Source: Rhizomys pruinosus
Taxonomy: Eukaryota > Chordata > Mammalia > Rodentia > Spalacidae
Length of the DNA stretch: 64,000 nucleotides
Direction: 5' to 3'
Assembly (NCBI GenBank): GCA_009823505.1
Contig: VZQC01003076.1
Span: forward strand, 2,052,215-2,116,214
A program made the position numbers and the translations under genes. This document shows, one piece after another, positions 49,056 through 60,289 of the stretch. Below the pieces are notes generated by a model. That model was not told where the DNA came from and did not search any database. It worked only from the letters and a program-made list of their open reading frames with translations. The stretch's first letter is position 1, and each line of letters begins with the position of its first letter.

Positions 49056-49838
49056 ATTTTGTGGTATATGTGCATTTGCATCCAGATATGCACCCCCATG
49101 CATGCATGGAACCCGAGAAGGATGTCTTATATCATTCTCTACTGATCTCTGCCTTGTTCATTTGAACCAGAGTCTCTCTCCTGGGTTGGGAGGGAGGGCA
49201 GGAAGCAGGCAATCCTGACTGTGTGCCTCCCAACACTGAAAAACCAAGATGATATGTCCCCACCAAATCCCACCAGTCCTAAAGTAATGTTCTACAGTGA
49301 AAACTTCCCAGAGGAGCCCTCAGACTCAGAAATTAAAAGAACCAGGTCAAAGAATTCAGGGACTTGAAAGAAAATAAAAACACATACTTCAAGGAAATCA
49401 AAGAAGAAAGGAATAAGCCTCTGACTGAAGCTCAAGCTGAATGAAATGACAAAGAAAATTCAGAATTTGAAAAGTAAATTCACAGAGGATGCAGAAATAT
49501 TGAAGAAAACTCAAGCTAGAATGAAGATGGAATTGAAAATCTCAGTAAGTCAATTGAAAAGACAGGAGAAACTCTTACTAGCAGAATGAATCAAGTAGAA
49601 AACAATATCAAGACTTGAAGATGAAGTAGTAGAATTGAACTCCTCAAGCAAAGAATATAAAAGTTTTAAAAAGAACATAGGAATGCATATCCATTGGCTG
49701 CAGGATGCCATGAAAAGATTAAATCTACGAACTGTAGGCCCAGAGGAAGGAGAAGAACCTCAAGTCAATGGCACTCACCAGATTTTCAACAAGATTATAG
49801 AAGAAATATAGAAAAAAATTAAGGAAAGGCATACCCAT

Positions 49839-50197
49839 TGTGGTGGTTTGAATGAGTGTCCCCCATAGGCTTTAAGTATTCAGACATTTTGTCTCCAGTT
49901 GGTGGCACTATTCTTGGAGGTCTTAGAAGGTGTGGCCTTGCTGGAGGAAGTACGTTATTGGGGGCAGGCTTAGTGAGTTTAACAAGCCTTGCAGTCTGCA
50001 GTCACTCTCTCTGCTTCCTGTGCTCATTGCAAGATGTGACCCTCGGCTTCCTGCTCCAGCCCTGGCCACCATGCTTCCCGCCACAATGGACTCTGATTCC
50101 CTGGAACCGACAATCATAAACTCAAATAAACTCTTCCTTTTATAAGTTCCCTTGCTCATGGTGGTTTTATCACAGCAACAGAAAAGTGATTAATACA
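49839..50197 (+). mobile_element. Solo LTR, MaLR/ERVL-like
   Basis: 359 bp, starts TGTGGTGGTTTGAATG and ends GTGATTAATACA, so TG...CA. A perfect 5-bp target-site duplication CCCAT occurs at 49834-49838 and 50198-50202. It contains a polyadenylation-type signal (CTCAAATAAACTC near 50122-50134). There is no internal retroviral sequence, so it is probably the product of LTR-LTR recombination. Confidence 0.85.
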
Positions 50198-50868
50198 CCC
50201 ATTATCCTGGAAGAAGGATAGGATCACACAGAAAACCAAGAAGGCAGGACTGGAAATGAAACTCCCTACAGCATATCATAGTAAAAGCACTAAATATACA
50301 GAACAAAGAGGGTTCTGAAAGCTGCACAAGAAAAAACAAGTTACATATAAAGGAAAACCCATCAGAATCACAGCTGACTTTTCACTGTAAACTTTAAAAG
50401 CCAGAAGAGCCTATAGCAATGTACTCCAAGAGCTAAATGAACACAGATACCATCCAAACTTCTTTACTCAGAAAACTTGTGTATTATAGTTGAAAGATAA
50501 AGAAAAATCTTCTATGATATAAAAGGTTGAAAGAATTCATGTTCACCATTCCCTACAGAGAATATGCGAAGCAGTACAAAGGACTGAAGGAAGGAACAGT
50601 TATACCAAGACACTGTGGAAATAAAACCAATATAGTCATAATTATGGAAAAATAAACTAGGACTGAGACACAAATAGAAAATTAAATGATAGTAAGCAAT
50701 ACCCATTTTTCAATAAGAAATTTAAGTATCAATGTCCTAAATACCTGATCAAAAGACACAGGCTAGTTTAATGGGTTTGGAAACAAAATCCATCTTTATG
50801 TTGTTGACAAGAAACTCATCTTCAAAAGCAGAAACCAACTTTGACTGAAAGGATACAAAAATATTCTA

Positions 50869-51016
50869 GGCTGGCGTAGTGGCACACACCTTTAATCCCA
50901 GCACTCTGGAGGCAGAGTCAGGCGTATCTCTGTGAGTTCAAGGCCAGCCTGATCTACAGAGCGAGTTCCAGGCCAGCCAGCTGGGCCTGCAGGGAGACTT
51001 TGTCTCAAAAACACCA
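50869..51016 (+). repeat. B1 SINE inside L1
   Basis: GGCTGGCGTAGTGGCACACA to TTTGTCTCAAAAACACC. The target-site duplication AAAAATATTCTA occurs at 50857-50868 and 51017-51028. Confidence 0.94.
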
Positions 51017-52539
51017 AAAAATATTCTAAGCAAATGGCGTAAAGTAACAAGTAGGCATTGCTATCCACTTTTAAGTTAGAAAACGAAAATAAATGGAAGA
51101 ATTTCTAGATTCAGTGGAAACACTACAGGTAAACCCAGAAGACATCAACAGCTTAAACAGACTCATAACAAATGAAAAGATCAAAGCAGTAATGCAGACG
51201 CAGCTGCGCATCTAATAGAGGATTATTTTCAAAATATGCAGAGAACTCAAAAAGCAAAGAATCAAAAAATTGCACAACCCAAACAAAAAATGAGGATAAA
51301 GATCTGCACAGAGAGTTTTCCAAAAGAAGACATAAAATGACGAACAAGGTGCTCACCATGCTTAGTAATTAGGGAAATGCAAACTAAAATCACGTTAGCG
51401 TTTAGCCTTACAAAGCGAATGGCAGAGAGCTAGAAAATGGTAATGAGAATGTAAGGAAAGGGGAGAACTTCACTGCAGGAGAGACTACAAACCTGCGCAG
51501 CCACCGTGGGAATCAGAACCCTTAGAAAATAAAATAGATTTTACCTTGTGATTCAGCTACATCACTCCTTGGCATATGTACAAATGACTTTTTATCCTAA
51601 TGCAAAGATGCTTGCTTAACCATCTTTAAGTTCTTTTCACAATATCTAGGAAATGGAAACAATGTAAATGCCTCACCACTGTGGCAATTTACACAATGAA
51701 GTTCTGTTCAGCAGTTCAGGAATATGAAATTATGAAGTAAGTTGGTCAGTTGATGGAACTAGAAATCTTTATACTAACTGACATAAGCCAACTTCAGAGA
51801 AACAACAATAGCTTCTCTCCCTTATTTGTGGATCCTAGCTCTGAATCCTTAGATACAAGTGGATCTGTCACTGTTCATCAAAGGAGATTCTTTTCACAAC
51901 AGATAAAAACTATTACGAACTTCCACAATGTTTAAACACAGAGAGTAAGTGTCTGTGAAGTGTCTGGCACTAAGTGATACACCTACAGTATACGCCTAAG
52001 GCTCAGAGAATATCTGGGAAGGTAGGTGTGAAACAGAACTGATAAAATTATTTATAGATATTTATTATATTAGCTCACAGGACAGAGCTTGAGTACCCCA
52101 ACAATGGCTGCACCCCACTGGAGAGGCTGAGAATCCCGTAGCTGCCTCTAGGCAAGGCTGTATGTCTCAGCAGTCCCAATCTGGTGCTGAAGACCTGGAG
52201 GATTCCTTGAGATCTGCTAGTCTTCAGTCTATGTTGGAATCCTAAACACTGTACACGCGAGCTCCACTCAAGAAATGGAGAGGGAATTGGAAGGATAGAA
52301 AGAAGGGAAGTACTGTACACATGTATGAAATTCTCCAAAATGTTTTTTTAAAGAATGAAGTCTAAGTTTTTGTTTTTCTGAATTTGCCCTTTCTGTTTAC
52401 TCACTTTCCACTGTAACACATCTTACGTTGCTGTGGTCCCTCCTGATCTAACTGTTCCTCTAATCAGTTCTCTTACTTTATTATAGAATCACCTGGAAGA
52501 AATACAAAATTAGAAAAACGTGACAAAGAATTTAAGTCA

Positions 52540-52665
52540 AGCATGGTGGGACATACCTGTCATAACAGACTTGGGAATTGAAGGAAGGAGGGTCAAGAGT
52601 TCAGGCTCCTCCTTAGTACATTGTGAAGCCAGACAGGATTATATGAGACCCTGTAACAACTCTGT
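52540..52665 (+). repeat. B1-like SINE, old
   Basis: AAGCATGGTGGGACATACCT ... AGAGTTCAGGCTCC ... ATGAGACCCTGTAACAAC, followed by (GT)n. Confidence 0.6.
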
Positions 52666-52672
52666 GTGTGTA

Positions 52673-52707
<35 letters not shown>
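52663..52707. repeat. (GT)n microsatellite
   Basis: GT units with two TATG interruptions, at the tail of the B1-like element. Confidence 0.93.
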
Positions 52708-52708
<1 letters not shown>

Positions 52709-52884
52709 TACAATTAAAATGATTTTTTGTTAAATGTAAGTATATTCTTATACTGAATTAATAGATTCATCCAAGCTCAAATATTTAGCTAGATTGCATA
52801 GTTTTAAGGTAGCAACATTTTTTGGTGCTTAGACCTGACCTCCATTTATCATTAAGTGTTTCTGTAGTTGTTGTTTTGGTTTGA

Positions 52885-53035
52885 GGATTTGGGGATTTTG
52901 TTTAAACTGGGTCTCACTGTGGAGCCAAGGCTCATTTTCAATTTACTATGTAATCCAGCCTTCCCTTCGAGTCACAGTAATCTCCCTTCAGCCTTCTGAG
53001 TACAAGATTACAGGTGTGTAATACCACAATTAGCT
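52885..53035 (-). repeat. B1/B4-like SINE, old
   Basis: AAACTGGGTCTCACTGTGGA ... TACTATGTAATCCAGCCTTC ... AGATTACAGGTGTGTAATAC. Confidence 0.6.
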
Positions 53036-53059
53036 AAATGTTTTAATTAATTAATTAAT

Positions 53060-53202
53060 TGTCTTTTTTTTTTTTTGAGGCAGTAGTCCCACCTAGCCTG
53101 GAACTTGCTATGTAGACCAGGCTAGCCTTGGACTCACACAGATCCACCTGCCTCTGACTCCAGAGTGCTGGGATTTAAGGCGTGGTTACCACGCCCAGCT
53201 GT
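53060..53202 (-). repeat. B1 SINE
   Basis: T run, GAGGCAGTAGTCCC, CTATGTAGACCAGGCTAGCC and CCACGCCCAGCTG. Confidence 0.9.
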
Positions 53203-53209
53203 TTATGTA

Positions 53210-54400
53210 TTTTTAAATATTATTTTTACTGATTCTTAGAGAATTTCATACAGTGTATTTTGATCATACCTAGATTCCCTCCCTCATCCCCTCAGATCCC
53301 TCCATCTCCCTGTAACCTCATGTCCTGTCCTCTGTTATTTTGTTAAGGCCTATGGAGTGTATTGCCTAAGAGTATTGCTCCCCAAATACTCTTGGGTGTG
53401 GCTCCATGCCAAGTAGTATGGTCAGCCTACTGGCTATCACACCCTAAATGAAAACAGACGAGCCTTCTCCCAGCACCCGTCATTTGCCAGTAGTTCCTCA
53501 GCCAGAGCTGGGCTTCTTCCCATCTCCCCTTCTGTGCTGGATTTTGGTCTTTTTGTCTGGCTTGGGCTTGCTCATGTCTTGCGCATGGTGTCACAAGTGC
53601 TATTAGTTCATATGGGCAATGACTTTGTTGTGCCCAGAGAACAGTTTCTTTGAATTCATCCATAACCTCTGGCTCTTGCTTTCTATAAGGAAATCTGAGC
53701 CGTGGGAGGAGAGGGTGTGATATCTGTGTCCTTTAGGACTGAGCACTCCACAGTCTTTTAGTTTTTTTTTTTTTTTTTTNGTAGCCCCAGCTGTCCTGGA
53801 ACTCACTCTGTAGACCAGGCTGGCCTTGAACTCACAAAGATCCGCCTGCCTCTGCCTCCCGAGTGCTAGGATTAAAGGCGTGCGCCACCACGCCCGGCCA
53901 CAGTCTTTTATTCTCTGCAGGTTGACCACCATCTGCTTCAAGAAGAAGCTTCTCAGAAGAAAATTGAGAGATGCAGTTATCTATGGGTAGAACAACAAAG
54001 CATTTAGAGTCTCTTTAATCTTATTTCCATTTAGCAGAATAACAGTAGTAAGCTCTCCCTTAAAGCTTTTGACCTGTATGGCCACAGTAGAGGTGAACCT
54101 TTGAGATCAGTACCAGCTAGATTTCTCCATGTTTGTCCTGCCGTTTTAAAATGTAACAAGTTCAACAATACAATAGGGTCTTACTCTCCCTTTCTGGTGA
54201 GTAACCAAGAGCAATGGCAGTAGTGTTGTTTGAGGGTCTATAGGATCTCTCTGGTCAACAACTACAAAAGAGGGAGACCATACTGACATTGGCTCCTGTG
54301 GTATCTGGTAAGGCAATTGCACCCTGTTATTGGGTAACTCCACTCCATTTAAGCTATATGTATATAAGCTTCTATAATAGTAGGATTCCATATGACTTTT
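53210..54400 (-). repeat. L1 3'-UTR-like fragment, interrupted by a B1
   Basis: AGAGAATTTCATACAGTGTA, CAGTAGTTCCTCAGCCAGAG, TTGGGCTTGCTCATGTC, then after the B1 AAGAAGCTTCTCAGAAGAAA and AGCAGAATAACAGTAGTAAG match antisense rodent L1 3' ends. The right end is uncertain. Confidence 0.6.
53761..53898 (-). repeat. B1 SINE containing an assembly N
   Basis: The target-site duplication CACAGTCTTTTA occurs at 53749-53760 and 53899-53910. The usual GAGACAGGGTCTCCCT segment is absent; a T run ends in N at 53780 and the B1 resumes at GTAGCCCCAGCTG. Confidence 0.93.
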
Positions 54401-55060
54401 TCAAGTGGATTTTATGTCAGATGATAAACTTACCACAAAACAGTTTAAAGCTTCTTATTGTAAAATAATTGTGAGAAAGTTTCCCTTTCCTTGTGTTATA
54501 CTCCCTAGAAACACATTCTGGTCAGTTTTCCCCTGGCTAATATAAAAAGAAGCATGACTAATCAATAGTTTAGCTAGGTACTTCATTATGAGAGGTAATT
54601 TTTAGAATTAATGTTTCTATCATGGCTAATGAAAAGTACCAGAATTTATAGCTCAGCAATAAATAACTAACCTTTCAGAAATGTTTATTGTTCCAGTTCA
54701 TTAAAATGTTATATCTTTTAGACAGTATTTCTTAAAGGCCATAAAATTAATAGTATATTTTAAAAGTTTTACTGGCATGTATTTCCCAAGTCTAATTTAG
54801 CCGTGGTATTTAATTGCACAGTCTCACATAGACTGAGTACTTTCCTTTTCACATTACTTCTCTGATTTAAAGGAAAGCTATTTTCCTCTGGGGCTAGCTT
54901 CCATATTGTAGACTGTGGTTATATCACGATAGCATTGTCATGTGCTCAAACCTTGAGAATCTGTCAGAGCTAATCTGGATCTGCTATTTCTTTGTGTCTT
55001 AAAAGTATGCTGAAATTTTAATGACTAAACCCCCAGCCTGGCAGATTCATGAAACAAAAC
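54401..55060. other. Unassigned intronic sequence
   Basis: AT-rich; nothing recognised. Confidence 0.4.
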
Positions 55061-55339
55061 TTCTATATAATAGCTACTAGAGTTAAACTTCTATATAATA
55101 GCTACTAGAGTTAAACTTCTATATAACAGCTACTAGAGTTAAACTTCTATATAACAGCTACTAGAATTAAACTTCTATGTAACAGTACTAGAGTTAAACT
55201 TCTATATAACAGCTACTAGAGTTAAACTTCTATATAACAGCTACTAGAGTTAAACTTCTATATAACAGCTACTAGAGTTAAACTTCTATATAACAGCTAC
55301 TAGAGTTAAACTTCTATATAACAGCTACTAGAGTTAAAC
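55061..55339. repeat. 28-bp minisatellite, 10 units
   Basis: Ten head-to-tail units, each starting TTCTATATAA and ending CTAGAGTTAAAC. Units 1-2 have AATAGC where the others have AACAGC. Unit 4 has GAATT for GAGTT. Unit 5 is 27 bp, with TATGTAA and one C lost. Units 3 and 6-10 are identical. Confidence 0.97.
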
Positions 55340-56037
55340 TCACATCTTTCACTACCTCTTCCATTTTAATCTGTATCAGTGGATTAGCTTTTCTATTATG
55401 GCTCCTTAACCACAAAGATCCACATTCAGGGTCTACCCACAGAAAACTTTCAGGTTAGAGGTACACTCAGATGGCCGTCTCAGCCCATCCTCACTGAGTT
55501 TTCTGGGCATACTTGATGATGTTTCTTGGAGATTTGTCTTCAAGGACAACCATCTTCTTTATCCACTCCTGTTGGAGAGATTAGAAGTGTTTCTTGAAAT
55601 ATTCTCACAGTGAAGACTGGCACCCTACCCAAATATGTCTGAATCATTCCAGTACCGTCTTTGGTGCTATGTCTGTGTCAATTTTCCCTATCTTTCCCAT
55701 CCTTTACATGCCTCCTAATAATGTAGTTTTGGGGGCTGTAGCTCTTTTTAGGCTTTCCTGAAGAATTTTGGAGATTTTCTGTTACCTAAAATGAGGCATC
55801 ACGGATTCCCCTGATTATGGCCCATGTTATAAAAGACATAAGAAGTGAATGCAAGTTGACAAAGAATCTTGGACCAGGGAACTGCTTACCTGGAGCCTCA
55901 TGTTACTTCAGGAACATGCAGTGTGTCAGATCCACGTAGAGGATGGAGGACATACTCTCTGACTTATGCACCTTATTTAGGTTTTTTCCTGGCACCTTTC
56001 TTCCCAAAGCAGAGATGATGAGAACTTGAGCAGTTAG
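55340..56037. other. Unassigned intronic sequence
   Basis: Nothing recognised. Confidence 0.4.
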
Positions 56038-56139
56038 GGATGGAGAGAGAAGAGAGCAAGAGAGGAAGAGGGGAGAGAAGGAGAGGAGAATGGGTAAGAG
56101 GGAGAGAGAGGGAGAGAGAGGGAGAGGCAGAGAAGAGAA

Positions 56140-56182
<43 letters not shown>
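56038..56182. repeat. (GA)n polypurine tract
   Basis: About 145 nt with almost only G and A on +, ending in (GA)n about 40 nt long. The open frames across it on both strands are low-complexity artefacts. Confidence 0.95.
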
Positions 56183-56185
<3 letters not shown>

Positions 56186-57445
56186 AACTCAGGGCCCTCA
56201 GGAAAAAAAAATGTTAGAAGAAGCCACAGATTGTTCCCACAAGATAAAATCAGAACAGGGCCCTTTCTCACAGACTCTTGTTACCCATGCATTTTGAGCT
56301 GTACCCATGACCAGAGGACTATGGGAGTGATTAATTACGAGCAGTGATTCATTATAGGATGGAGCTTACCAGAGTGGTCTGTTCTGCCTCTGGTACTGCT
56401 CAGATCTTCCTATGCTCCACGTGAAGGCAAGTGTCACTAACTCTTAAAGAAAGGCAGGAAGATGGGAAGAAAGTAAGGAATGGACAAAAGGGGAAAAGAA
56501 AATGAAAAATAAGGCTGATAAGTGGTGAGTTATCCACAGGCTGGACTGACTAGTCTTCAGCCAGCCAAGCTGTTTGTCCTTCCCCGATGCCTGCCTCCAC
56601 ACACACATGATCATCTTCAGACCAGCACTTCTGGGATACATACCATCCCTGAAGAATCTAAGCCTGGTGCTGTCTTGCTGTGATCCTAGTTTGGAAACAC
56701 CAAAAAATGCAGAGGTGAATGCCCTGCGTTCCCAGCATCCTCTTGTCCACCCACTGCATAGCAGCAATCCTATTTCCTCAGATGGGTGAGGATGATTCTC
56801 CCCACTGTACAGTAACTCCTCCTCGCCTTGTGTACTCACCACATGAGAAGTACAAGGTAACCAGGAAAAGGGTGGTTGCAGTAGATCCCCTAACCCATGC
56901 CTTTGTCCCCGTACTGGCATATTCGCAATCTGGGAATGCCATTTCCTCCCATCTATAGTTATCAGTACTTGGAGATGTTTTCAGTTGCTGCACTTTGCAC
57001 AGGTGGTCCTCCTGGCATCTCATGGGACAGGAATGTCAATTATCTTACAGCACACAGGGCATGCGTCTGGCCTCACGTGACAATAGTGACGAAATGAAGA
57101 ATATATCCTGGTAGAAGTGAGTCCTCCCAGGTATCACCGACCTCCCAGGCAACACTGACTTTTAATTTCCTTGAATTTACATCTGGGAGGACAGGATGGA
57201 CACAGCAGGCAAGCGAGGCCTGGGAATGGATAGGAAAGCTCATTCCATACCTAGCTCTCAGAACCATGCATCTTAGCCACTGGAGAAAACCGCTAGATAG
57301 TACCTGTTGGTTCAGAGGATAGACCACACTATAAAAATGGTGCGCTGGAACTATTCAGTCAGAAGATGGAGGGGATGGTACATCATGCCATCATGAGATA
57401 GGATCTTAGTCATAAGGACATAAATCTACATCATGACCATGGTGT
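56183..57445. other. Unassigned intronic sequence
   Basis: Overlapping ORFs on both strands at 56444-57100 show no family resemblance, and no transposon is recognised. Confidence 0.4.
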
Positions 57446-57450
57446 TACTT

Positions 57451-57785
57451 ATTTTATATGTTGCTATAATCAAATACCTGGCAAGAAATAATTTAAGGAA
57501 GGAGAGCCTTATTTCAGCTCACAGGTGGAGGGCACCACCTTTTATAGTAGAGCAGGCATGATGCTGGGCTCACAAGGGTCTTCAGTGGAGAACAGAGGAA
57601 GATGAATGCTGGTGCCAAGCTGCATTTCTCCTTTGCATTCAGGCCCTCAGCCCGTGGAGTAGTGCCACATATACATAGGGTGGGTCTTTTCGTCTTAACC
57701 CAATCCAGAAACTTCTTCACAGATATCCTGAAAGGTTTGTCTTCTAGGTAATGTCAGACAGGCAGTATTGACCATCCCAGCCACA
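57451..57785 (-). mobile_element. Rodent MaLR-like LTR
   Basis: GCTATAATCAAATACCTGGC, CCTTATTTCAGCTCACAGG, GATGAATGCTGGTGCCAAGC, TTAACCCAATCCAGAAACTT and TTGTCTTCTAGGTAATG follow a widespread rodent LTR in reverse orientation. The subfamily name is uncertain. Confidence 0.6.
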
Positions 57786-58312
57786 GTGAAGCCAGATGGA
57801 TGGAAGGGATTGGAAGAAGCACAGGAAGCATTTGTTCCATGCAGGGTGTATTGAGAACACAAGGAAGCTATTGCTGTCTTCCAGCCACATACCAGTGCAG
57901 TTGTTCACAGAGGGGACCTAGCCAGTAACTTAAATAATGGTGAAAACAACAAACACTACATGAATAAAATCTTGCCCCAAATTTGTCAAGTATATCGAAT
58001 GCTTTAGTGCAGCTTCCAACTGCTTCCTCAGTGAAGAAGCCAAGGAGTTCAAACCTGTGGCCTCTCATCTTTGCCATCATGCCCCTGACCACTGGTCATT
58101 CTCATTTTTCTTCCTAGCATCTGTCTTTGAGTTGACTGGCCACGATTCAGTGTAGGACAGTGTAACATGTACTTTTGAATCCTATTTGCTTATGTCTGAT
58201 GACAGTTTATTTGATATATTCATGGAGGCATTACACTGAATCTTAAAGATGGTTAGCATTTCAATGGCTGCAGATAGAGTGTAGAGAAGATCATAAATGC
58301 ATGGAGATAAGT
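57786..58312. other. Unassigned intronic sequence
   Basis: A 74-codon open frame at 57868-58092 (-) has no family that I recognise. Confidence 0.35.
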
Positions 58313-58452
58313 GTGAACTGGTGAGGTGGCTCAGCACTAAGGACACTTTATGCTTCCTCTGATTCCCTGAATTTGATCTCTGGGATCCACATCATGGAAG
58401 GAGAGAACTACCTTGTACAAGTTGTCTTCTGACCTCCACATCCACACTATGG

Positions 58453-58486
<34 letters not shown>
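58313..58486 (+). repeat. B3-like SINE with (CA)n tail
   Basis: GTGAGGTGGCTCAGCACTAA, GGGATCCACATCATGGAAGG, GTTGTCTTCTGACCTCCACA, then (CA)n. Confidence 0.8.
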
Positions 58487-58487
<1 letters not shown>

Positions 58488-58836
58488 TTCTTATTCTTTA
58501 AGGGACACTTAATTGGTCTCCTAGGTTTTCCTGGTCCTTGTATGGGTGCTGGAAATACACAGGGCCCCTGACTTTTATGTCCTTGACAATACACAAAATC
58601 TACTTTTTGCAAAAGTTTGTCTGCACTAACCATGATCACCACTGTATTGCACCCACTGTCTACCTTTCATCTTAATTCTGAGGACTTCGTCTGAGGCATT
58701 AATTCATCTTTTTGCTTCTGTAGTGACTCCAGAATTGCCATCAGGAACAATGCTAATTATTTCTGTGCCATATTTCAGCAAGCTGAATTCATGCAGCTGA
58801 CTCCCAGGGAGATTTATCATTTATTTGGTACCTGTT

Positions 58837-58908
58837 TCCTTCCTTCCTTCCTTCCTTCCTTCCTTCCTTCCTTCCTTCCTTCCTTCCTTCCTTTTGCCTA
58901 CATATTCC

Positions 58909-58946
<38 letters not shown>
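58837..58946. repeat. (CTTC)n and (CA)n microsatellites
   Basis: About 14 CTTC units at 58837-58893, then (CA)n at 58912-58946; they end about 105 nt upstream of the second exon. Confidence 0.95.
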
Positions 58947-59052
58947 AACAACAACAACCACAACAACACATTAATATTAAATTTCACATCTTTTCTGCAA
59001 ATTTTAGTTCTAAATTATCTCTGATGGAATATTTTGTCTGCTTATTTTCTAG

Positions 59053-59175
<123 letters not shown>

Positions 59176-59204
59176 TGACAGGGTAGAACACAAATATAAT
59201 ACTA

Positions 59205-60260
59205 GAGAACACAAAGTATGCCACTGTACACTCACCCTACTAGTGTATACACACTACGCCAGGGTACACTCACCCTACTAGTGTACACACATGTCAGTGT
59301 ACACTCACCCTACTAGAGTACACACACTATGCCAGGGTACACTCACCCTACTAGTGTATACACACTATGCCAGGGTACACTCACCTACTAGAGTACACAC
59401 ACTATGCCAGGGTACACTCACCTACTAGAGTACACACACTATGCCAGGGTACACTCACCTACTACAGTACACAGACTATGTCAGGGTACACTCACCTACT
59501 AGTGTACACACACTATGCCAGGGTATACTTACCTTGAGTACACAGACTATGCCAGGGTACACTCACCTACTAGAGTACACACACCATGCCAGGGTACACT
59601 CACCTACTAGAGTACACACACTATGCCAGGGTACACTCACCTACTAGTGTACACACACTATGCCAGGGTACACTCACCTACTAGAGCACACAGACTATGT
59701 GTACACTCATCTAGTGTACACACATTATGTCAGTGTACACTCACCCTACTAGAGTACACACGCTATGCCAGGGTGCACTCACCCTATTACAGTACACACA
59801 CTATGCCAGGGTACACACATATACTAGAGTACACACAGTATGCCTATGCCAGGTTACACTCACCTTCTAGAGTACACACACTATGCTAGGGTACACTCGC
59901 CCTACTAGAGTACACACACTATGCCAGGGTACACTCACCTACTAGAATACACACACTATGCCAAGGTACACACATCTACTAGAGTACACACACTACACCA
60001 GGTTACACACATCTACTAGAGTACCCACACTATGACAGGGTACACTCACCTTCTAGAGTATACACACTATGACAGGGTACACTCACCCTATTAGAGTACA
60101 CCACTATGCCAGGGTACACATATCTACTAGAGTACACGCACTATGCCAAGGTACACATATCTACTAGAGTACACCCACTATGCCAGGGTACACACATCTA
60201 TTAGAGTACACACACTATCATAGGGTTCATACACCCTGCTAGATTACACACACCATGCTG
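59205..60260. repeat. 37-bp minisatellite, about 28 units
   Basis: Imperfect tandem units built on CTACTAGAGTACACACACTA then TGCCAGGGTACACTCAC. Unit length is 37-38 bp, depending on CACC or CACCC. Left and middle units are the most uniform; the right end (60180-60260) decays. The array starts about 55 nt after the exon donor at 59150. Confidence 0.95.
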
Positions 60261-60289
60261 GAATAAACAGAGCCTCCTAGAGGAAATGT

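Larger units (their letters stand above)
49240..52330 (+). mobile_element. Old sense-oriented L1 with internal deletion
   Basis: In order on +: an A-rich ORF1-like coiled-coil region (49260-49830, GAAAACTCAAGCTAGAATGA); CCCATCAGAATCACAGCTG with AAAGCCAGAAGAGCC near 50360-50410; an ORF2 N-terminal segment (50735-50870, GATCAAAAGACACAGGCTAG, ACAAGAAACTCATCTTC); then ORF2 C-terminal and 3' segments (51345-51800, AGGGAAATGCAAACTAAAAT, ACTCCTTGGCATATGTAC, CTAGGAAATGGAAACAATG). Most of ORF2 is missing and no frame is intact. A solo LTR and a B1 are inserted in it. The end near 52330 is approximate. Confidence 0.7.

Noticed and set aside
56444..56920. 158-residue - strand ORF
   Set aside because: Overlapped by other ORFs on both strands, and no recognisable motif, signal or family.
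57868..58092. 74-residue - strand ORF as a possible retrocopy
   Set aside because: I could not match it to any known protein and saw no A tail or duplication.
59441..59889. ORFs of 68-88 residues with repeated PGYTHLL/HSPTRVH
   Set aside because: Translation of the 37-bp minisatellite; frame changes between units.
59205..60260. Regular repeats resembling a CRISPR array
   Set aside because: There are no unique spacers; units are directly tandem and the genome is mammalian.
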